DNA of 64,000 nucleotides, from NCBI GenBank assembly GCA_036500965.1, contig DASYBC010000054.1, positions 1 to 64,000 on the forward strand, read 5' to 3'. Source of the stretch: AP-15 sp036500965 (GTDB lineage Bacteria; Pseudomonadota; Alphaproteobacteria; ATCC43930; CGMCC-115725). Below the pieces are notes generated by a model. That model made no database searches and had not been told where the DNA came from. It worked only from the letters and a program-made list of their open reading frames with translations. Shown here in pieces: positions 59,199 through 64,000 of the stretch. The first letter of the stretch is position 1; the number at the start of each line of letters is the position of its first letter. Made by a program: the position numbers and the translations under genes.

Positions 59199-62100
59199 AT
59201 GTATTTCGACCGACGCTTGTGGGAGCTGACGCGCGGGCTGCGCGGCTGGATCGCCTTTGCCATCGCCTTGGGGCTCGTCGCCTCTGTGGTCGGCATTGCT
59301 CGGTTCGTGATCCTCGGCATCCTGTTGTCGCACGTCTTCAAGGGAGCCGGGCTGCTCGCGGTGGCGATCCCGGCGGTCGGCGTCGCCGCCGCGGTGCTGC
59401 TGCGCGGTTCGATCGAGCACCATCGGGCGATGGTTTCGCACCGCACCGCGACGCGGGTGCAGGAGGAATTGCGCGGCCGCCTCTATGACAAGATTGCCGA
59501 GTTGGGGCCGGCCTGGTTTGCCGGCGAGCGCACCGGTGGGGTCATGCTGTCGGTCGTCGACGGGGTCGAGCAGCTACAGAGCTTTTTTGGCCAATACGTG
59601 CCGCAATTGTCGATTGCCGTGCTGACGCCGGTCGCGATCTTCGCGTTTATCGCCTTCTGGGATCTGCCGGTGGCGACGGTGATGCTGGTCGCAGCACTGG
59701 TCACTCTGGTCGCGCCCACCGTCTTTCTGCAGATCGAGCGCCGCACCAGCCAGGGGCGCCAGCAGGCGCTGAAAGCCTTTGGCTCGGAGTTTCTCGACGG
59801 CGTGCAGGGGCTGCCGACCCTGAAGGCGTTCGGTCAGAGCCGCGCCTTTGGCCGGAGGCTTGCCGCCAAAGCGCACGAATTGTGCGACAGCACCCTGCGC
59901 GTGCTGTCGACCAGTGTCATGACCCGCGGCATCACCGATTGCGGGGTGGCGATCGGCGCCGCCGCTGCCTTGGCGCTCGGCGTGTGGCGCGTCTCGCACG
60001 GGCTGATGAGCATCGAGGCGCTGTTGATCGTGCTGATGGCCGGAACCGAGGTGTTCCGCCCGCTGCGCGACCTGCGCATGGTCCTGCACCAGGGGATGGT
60101 CGGGCAATCAGCCGCCGCCGGGATCAACGCGCTGCTGGCGGCCGAGCCGCTGGTGCCGCCGCAGCCGCCCGATCTGGCGCCGCCGCCGGTTGCGCTGCTG
60201 CCGACGATCGCTTTTGAGGAGGTGCATTTCGCCTATCCGGGCGGTCGCGGCGCCGCCCATGACGGGCTCTCCTTCACCGTCGGCGCGGGCGAGAAGATCG
60301 GCATCGTCGGCCCGAGCGGCTCGGGCAAATCCTCGGTGGCACGGTTGCTGCTGCGCCTCTTTGACCCGCAGCAGGGGCGCGTGCTGATCGGCGGGCGCGA
60401 CTTGAAGACGCTCGACCCCGAGGCGGTGCGCCGGATGATCGCGGTCGTGCACCAGGACACCTATCTGTTCCACGGCACGGTCGAGGAAAATTTGCGGCTG
60501 GGCCGGCCGGACGCCGACCAGGTCGAGCTCGAAACCGCGGCGCGCGACGCCAACGCGCTCGACTTTATCGAGGCCTTGCCGCAGGGCTGGCAGACGATCA
60601 TCGGCGAGCGCGGGGTCATGCTGTCGGGCGGCCAGCGCCAGCGGCTGGCGATCGCCCGCGCCCTCCTGCGCGACGCGCCGATCCTGATCCTCGACGAGGC
60701 ATTATCGTCGGTCGATACCGAGAACGAAGCGGTGATCCAGCAGGCGATCGACCGGCTCGCGGCCGGGCGCACGACCCTCGTCCTGGCGCATCGGCTGTCG
60801 AGCGTGATCGGCGCCAACCGCATCCTGGTGCTCGACTGCGGCCGCGTCGTCGAGTCCGGCCGCCACACCGAGCTGATCCGCCGCAACGGCGCCTATCGCC
60901 GGCTGATGGGGGCGCAGGCAGAGGAGCGCGAGGGCGATATAGCTCTCGCCGAGGACAGCGCGGCAGCGGGTGTGCCGGCCGAGCGCCGGCAGCTCGAAGC
61001 GGCGGCCGAGACCGCCCCGGCGACGCTCGCGGGCGAGGCCGCCCCAGTCGGCTGGGCGGCAACCCTCGGCACCCTGGTCGCGATCATCAAGCCGTGGCGC
61101 CGGCGCTTTGCGATCGTCGTCGGCGCCGGCATCACCCGGGTCGCTGCGTTTATCGGGGTCGGCGTGGTCGGCGCGCTCGCCGTCGCCGCGGTGAAGACCG
61201 GCGCGCCGTTCGGCTTTCTGCTGATCCTGCTGGCGCTCGCCGCACCCTTGGCCGGGCTCCTCCATTGGCTCGAATCCTGGCTCGCCCACGACATTGCCTA
61301 TCGCCTCCTGGCGGAGATGCGGATCGCACTGTTCGAGAAGCTCGACACCCTGGCGCCAGCCTATCTGATGCGGCGGCGCTCGGGCGATTTGATCGCGCTC
61401 GCCAGCCAGGACGTCGAGACCGTCGAATATTTCTTTGCCCATACGGTAGCCCCGGCCTTGGTCGCGGTCCTGGTGCCGGCGACGGTGCTGATCGTGCTGG
61501 CGGTGGCCGCCTGGCCGGTCGCACTCGCGCTGTTGCCGTTTGTGCTGTTCGCGGCATTGGCGCCGGTGGTGACGCGGGCGCGGATCGACCGCCTCGGCGG
61601 CGAGGCGCGCGAGGCGCTCGGATTGCTGGGCGCCTATGTCACCGAGACGATCCAGGGTCTCTCGGACCTGGTCGCGTTTCAGGCGGTGGCCGGCCGCCGC
61701 CGGCGCTTTATCGAGCTGGTGCGCGGCTATCAGCGGATCAGGCTCGAGCTGCTGCGCGACCTCTCGGCGCAGACCGCACGGCTCGAAACCGTGACCGGGC
61801 TTGGCGGGCTCGCGGTTGCGGTAGTCGGCGCCCGGCTCGCCGCCGAGCATCACTTGGCGCCGACCATGCTGCCGTTGCTGATCCTGATCGCGCTGTCGTC
61901 ATTTTTGCCGATCTCCGAGATTGCCCAGGTCAGCCGCCAGCTCGCCGACACGATCGCCTCGACCCGCCGGCTCCATGCGGTGCATCGCGTGGTGCCGACG
62001 GTGGTCGATGGCCCGCTGCGCCCGCCCGAGCCCAAGGGCGGCTCGGCGATCCGCTTCGAGGGGGCGAGCTTTGCCTATCCGGGTACGCGGCGCGCGGCGC

Positions 62101-62801
62101 TCAGCGACATCCGGCTCGCGGTGCCGGCCGGTTCCACCCTGGCGTTGGTCGGGCCGTCTGGCGCCGGCAAGACCACGATCGCCAATCTGCTGCTGCGCTT
62201 CTGGGACCCGAGCGCCGGGCGGATTCTGATCGACGGGGTCGATCTGCGCCAATTCGAGCTCGACCATCTGCGCCGCCGGGTGTCCTTGGTGTCGCAGGAC
62301 ACTTATCTGTTCAACGACACCCTGCGCGCCAATGTGGCGCTGGCCCGGCCCGAAGCCGGCGAGGCCGAAATCGAGCGTGCGCTCGAGCAGGCGGCTCTCG
62401 CCAAATTTGTCGCGAGCCTGCCCGAGGGGCTCGACACCCCGGTCGGCGAGCGCGGCGTCCAGCTGTCCGGCGGGCAGCGCCAGCGCGTCGCGATCGCCCG
62501 CGCCTTTCTGAAGAACGCACCGACCCTGGTGCTCGACGAGGCCACCTCGCACCTCGATGCGGTCAGCGAAGCGCAGGTGCGCGGTGCCCTCGATGCCCTG
62601 ATGCGCGACCGCACCACGATCGTCATCGCCCACCGGCTTTCGACGGTGCGCAACGCCGACCTGTTGGCGGTGCTCGACCATGGCCGGCTGGTCGAGACCG
62701 GCAGCCATGCCGAGTTGATCGCCCAAGGCGGCCTCTACTCCCGGCTGATCCGCCACCAGCTCGAAGGTGCCCGCCAGCCGCTCCGCGCCGCCGGCGATTA
62801 G
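59199..62801 (+). CDS. fused ABC exporter (two permease-ATPase halves, CydDC-like)
   Basis: 1200 residues, two complete ABC half-exporters in one chain. Half one (1-590): membrane domain with WFAGERTGGVMLSVVDGVEQ and YVPQLSIAVLTPVA (CydD-like), Walker A GPSGSGKS, VMLSGGQRQRLAIARALLRD and LDEALSSVD. Half two (630-1190): membrane domain, Walker A GPSGAGKT, VQLSGGQRQRVAIARAFL and LDEATSHLD. An Ala/Glu-rich linker (about 591-625) joins them. It may export thiols or heme-related compounds as CydDC does, but no cytochrome bd genes are near. A GAGGGAG site precedes the ATG. Confidence 0.9.
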   Translation: MYFDRRLWELTRGLRGWIAFAIALGLVASVVGIARFVILGILLSHVFKGAGLLAVAIPAVGVAAAVLLRGSIEHHRAMVSHRTATRVQEELRGRLYDKIAELGPAWFAGERTGGVMLSVVDGVEQLQSFFGQYVPQLSIAVLTPVAIFAFIAFWDLPVATVMLVAALVTLVAPTVFLQIERRTSQGRQQALKAFGSEFLDGVQGLPTLKAFGQSRAFGRRLAAKAHELCDSTLRVLSTSVMTRGITDCGVAIGAAAALALGVWRVSHGLMSIEALLIVLMAGTEVFRPLRDLRMVLHQGMVGQSAAAGINALLAAEPLVPPQPPDLAPPPVALLPTIAFEEVHFAYPGGRGAAHDGLSFTVGAGEKIGIVGPSGSGKSSVARLLLRLFDPQQGRVLIGGRDLKTLDPEAVRRMIAVVHQDTYLFHGTVEENLRLGRPDADQVELETAARDANALDFIEALPQGWQTIIGERGVMLSGGQRQRLAIARALLRDAPILILDEALSSVDTENEAVIQQAIDRLAAGRTTLVLAHRLSSVIGANRILVLDCGRVVESGRHTELIRRNGAYRRLMGAQAEEREGDIALAEDSAAAGVPAERRQLEAAAETAPATLAGEAAPVGWAATLGTLVAIIKPWRRRFAIVVGAGITRVAAFIGVGVVGALAVAAVKTGAPFGFLLILLALAAPLAGLLHWLESWLAHDIAYRLLAEMRIALFEKLDTLAPAYLMRRRSGDLIALASQDVETVEYFFAHTVAPALVAVLVPATVLIVLAVAAWPVALALLPFVLFAALAPVVTRARIDRLGGEAREALGLLGAYVTETIQGLSDLVAFQAVAGRRRRFIELVRGYQRIRLELLRDLSAQTARLETVTGLGGLAVAVVGARLAAEHHLAPTMLPLLILIALSSFLPISEIAQVSRQLADTIASTRRLHAVHRVVPTVVDGPLRPPEPKGGSAIRFEGASFAYPGTRRAALSDIRLAVPAGSTLALVGPSGAGKTTIANLLLRFWDPSAGRILIDGVDLRQFELDHLRRRVSLVSQDTYLFNDTLRANVALARPEAGEAEIERALEQAALAKFVASLPEGLDTPVGERGVQLSGGQRQRVAIARAFLKNAPTLVLDEATSHLDAVSEAQVRGALDALMRDRTTIVIAHRLSTVRNADLLAVLDHGRLVETGSHAELIAQGGLYSRLIRHQLEGARQPLRAAGD

Positions 62802-62888
62802 ACCGAGTCTCCTCGACCCCACGCCGATTGCGGCGCGAGCGACTGCTGACCATCGTGACCAAGATCGTCAACAATGGCGAGGGCCGGC

Positions 62889-63149
62889 ATGTCCGAGAAC
62901 GCGGCGGTCTGGTCGGTCGCCGAAGCCAAAGCTCGGTTGAGCGAGGTGATTGACCGGGCGCTCGAACAAGGGCCGCAGGAGATTACCCGAAACGGCCGCC
63001 CGGCTGTGGCCGTCGTCGCGTCCGAGGAGTGGGCGCGCAGAACCTGGCGCAAGGGAACTCTCGCGAAATTCTTCGCAGCATCGCCGCTGCCCGGCGCAGA
63101 ACTCGAGATCGAACGTCCGCAAGACGGGGTGCGTGAGATAGCGCTGTGA
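62889..63149 (+). CDS. Phd/YefM-family antitoxin
   Basis: 86 residues (an ATG five codons upstream is possible; the chosen one has GAGG before it). VAEAKARLSEVIDRALEQGP and TRNGRPAVAVVASEEW form the N-terminal Phd DNA-binding fold. The C-terminal part (KFFAASPLPGAELEIERPQD) would bind the toxin. It precedes a PIN toxin with a GTGA overlap, so it would both neutralise the toxin and repress the operon. Confidence 0.9.
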   Translation: MSENAAVWSVAEAKARLSEVIDRALEQGPQEITRNGRPAVAVVASEEWARRTWRKGTLAKFFAASPLPGAELEIERPQDGVREIAL

Positions 63150-63565
63150 GTCGAGGCTGGTTGATCGACACGAACGTTATTTCCGAATGGTTCAAGCCTC
63201 GGCCCAATGCCGGGGTCGTGCGCTGGCTGGAAGAGGTGGATGAGGATCCGGTTTTCTTTAGCGTCATCAGCCTTGCCGAAATCCGCTTTGGGGTCGAGCG
63301 GCTGGACCCGGGGCGGCGCGGGGCGCGACCGGACCAGTGGCTCCGGGAGGAGCTGCCGACCCGCTTCGACGGTCGCATCGTGTCGGTGGACGAGCGGGTC
63401 GCCGATGCGTGCGGCTGGCTATTGGCCCGGGCAAGGAGGGCCGGGCGCGGGCTTGGCGCAATGGACGCGCTGATCGCCGCCACGTGCCAAGCCTGCGATC
63501 TCGTGCTCGCAACCCGCAACCTCGTCGAGCAGCTAGGGATCGAGCTCAACGCCCCCTTTAGTTGA
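63146..63565 (+). CDS. VapC-type PIN-domain toxin
   Basis: 139 residues. Acidic active site of PIN RNases: Asp8 (LIDTNVISEW), Glu45 (LAEIRFGVERL) and Asp107 (GAMDALIAATC), with LATRNLVEQLG in the fourth position. Such toxins cut tRNA or rRNA unless bound by the antitoxin. The GTG start overlaps the antitoxin stop. The fourth acidic residue found in many family members is Asn here. The 3' end overlaps the amidohydrolase stop on the other strand by eight bases. Confidence 0.92.
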   Translation: MSRGWLIDTNVISEWFKPRPNAGVVRWLEEVDEDPVFFSVISLAEIRFGVERLDPGRRGARPDQWLREELPTRFDGRIVSVDERVADACGWLLARARRAGRGLGAMDALIAATCQACDLVLATRNLVEQLGIELNAPFS

Positions 63566-64000
63566 TGCCGAGGAGCTTAGCGGCGGTGCCGCCGAGGATC
63601 GCGATCTTGTCGTCGTCGCTCAAGCCGGGAGTCGACAGGATGTGGTCGACCGGCACCTTGTTCCACGGGAACGGGTAGTCGGTGCCGAGGATGACCTGGC
63701 CGACGCCCGACTCGGCGATCAGGTGACGCATCGCCTCGCCGGTGAACATGATCGTGTCGAAATAGAGCTGTCCGTCCTTCAGGTATTGCGTCGGTTTTTT
63801 CTTGGGCAGCGGGCCGACACGGTCGGGGAAGGTGGTGATCACCGCGTCCGAGCGGTTGGCGTAGGAGGGCAGAAAGCCGCCGCCATGCGCGGCGCAGATC
63901 TTCAGCCCCGGGAACCTGTCGAGCGTCCCCTCGAAGATCAGGTGCGACAGCGCGATCGTGGTTTCGAGCGGGTTGCCGATCGTGTTGGTGAGGAGCCCGC
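63558..64000 (-). CDS. amidohydrolase-family protein, C-terminal part (runs off the window)
   Basis: About 147 residues to the end of the chain are present. LIFEGTLDRFPGLKICAAHG contains the metal His (AAHGGGFLPSYANRSD). The Asp of the metal site is in GQVILGTDYPFPWNKVPVDH. The end is ILGGTAAKLLGIN. These match amidohydrolase-2/ACMSD-type decarboxylases or hydrolases of aromatic or 2-pyrone intermediates. The N-terminal part with the HxH motif is outside the window. It is convergent with the PIN toxin. Confidence 0.88.
   Translation of the reverse strand, partial: GLLTNTIGNPLETTIALSHLIFEGTLDRFPGLKICAAHGGGFLPSYANRSDAVITTFPDRVGPLPKKKPTQYLKDGQLYFDTIMFTGEAMRHLIAESGVGQVILGTDYPFPWNKVPVDHILSTPGLSDDDKIAILGGTAAKLLGIN

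Overview
The window is GC-rich, densely coded DNA of proteobacterial type, most likely from an environmental alphaproteobacterium (Rhodospirillales/Hyphomicrobiales-like). The reasons are ubiG next to divergent lysC, lysC followed by a PtsP/EI-Ntr gene, ispG beside an AlaC-type aminotransferase, DUF1178 and CoxG proteins, and many LLM flavin enzymes and aromatic-degradation genes. The exact genus cannot be read from the sequence. No rRNA, tRNA, CRISPR array or prophage was recognised.

Layout. 0-3.2 kb: tail of an IS630-type transposase, then a minus-strand operon metallophosphoesterase - cupredoxin - small membrane protein - ECF sigma - zinc-finger anti-sigma. 3.3-14.7 kb: single genes, namely a GNAT acetyltransferase, a methyltransferase with regulatory domain, a small lipoprotein, a frameshifted RidA, two MFS transporters, a quinone oxidoreductase, an alpha/beta hydrolase, a GT4 glycosyltransferase and a CoxG-TPP enzyme pair. 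14.7-20.1 kb: an intergenic patch with AT-rich sequence, TauE permease, a decayed serine hydrolase carrying an inserted repeat domain, an LLM oxidoreductase, Uma2, a methyltransferase and DUF1178. 20.1-28.2 kb: housekeeping genes ubiG, lysC, a nitronate monooxygenase-like gene, ptsP, ispG and an aminotransferase.

28.2-47.7 kb is catabolic: a cytosine deaminase-like amidohydrolase with an atypical SDR, an aldo/keto reductase, protocatechuate 3,4-dioxygenase (pcaGH), a second TPP enzyme, an asparaginase-like protein with a changed active-site residue, an acyl-CoA-dehydrogenase-fold monooxygenase, and then a plus-strand run of TetR, amidohydrolase, ABM monooxygenase, SDR, Rieske dioxygenase alpha and beta, two duplicated LLM oxidoreductases and an alpha/beta hydrolase. 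The run looks like a ring-hydroxylating pathway for an unidentified substrate.

48-58 kb: a membrane protein of unknown function, then a minus-strand operon for the PEP-CTERM/XrtA-associated exopolysaccharide system (sugar phosphotransferase, PrsK kinase, PrsR sigma-54 regulator, PrsT TPR protein). PrsT contains a near-perfect ungapped 272-residue duplication. No exosortase gene is in the window. 58-64 kb: a LysR regulator, a fused CydDC-like ABC exporter, a Phd/VapC-type toxin-antitoxin pair and the 3' part of an amidohydrolase.

Several short repeats punctuate the region: a long hairpin at a convergent junction, two copies of a paired-palindrome dispersed repeat, a palindrome inside the coxG-like reading frame, and two tandem arrays of 15 and 18 bp. 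Two genes (RidA and the serine hydrolase) seem broken at runs of C, so sequencing error must be considered.
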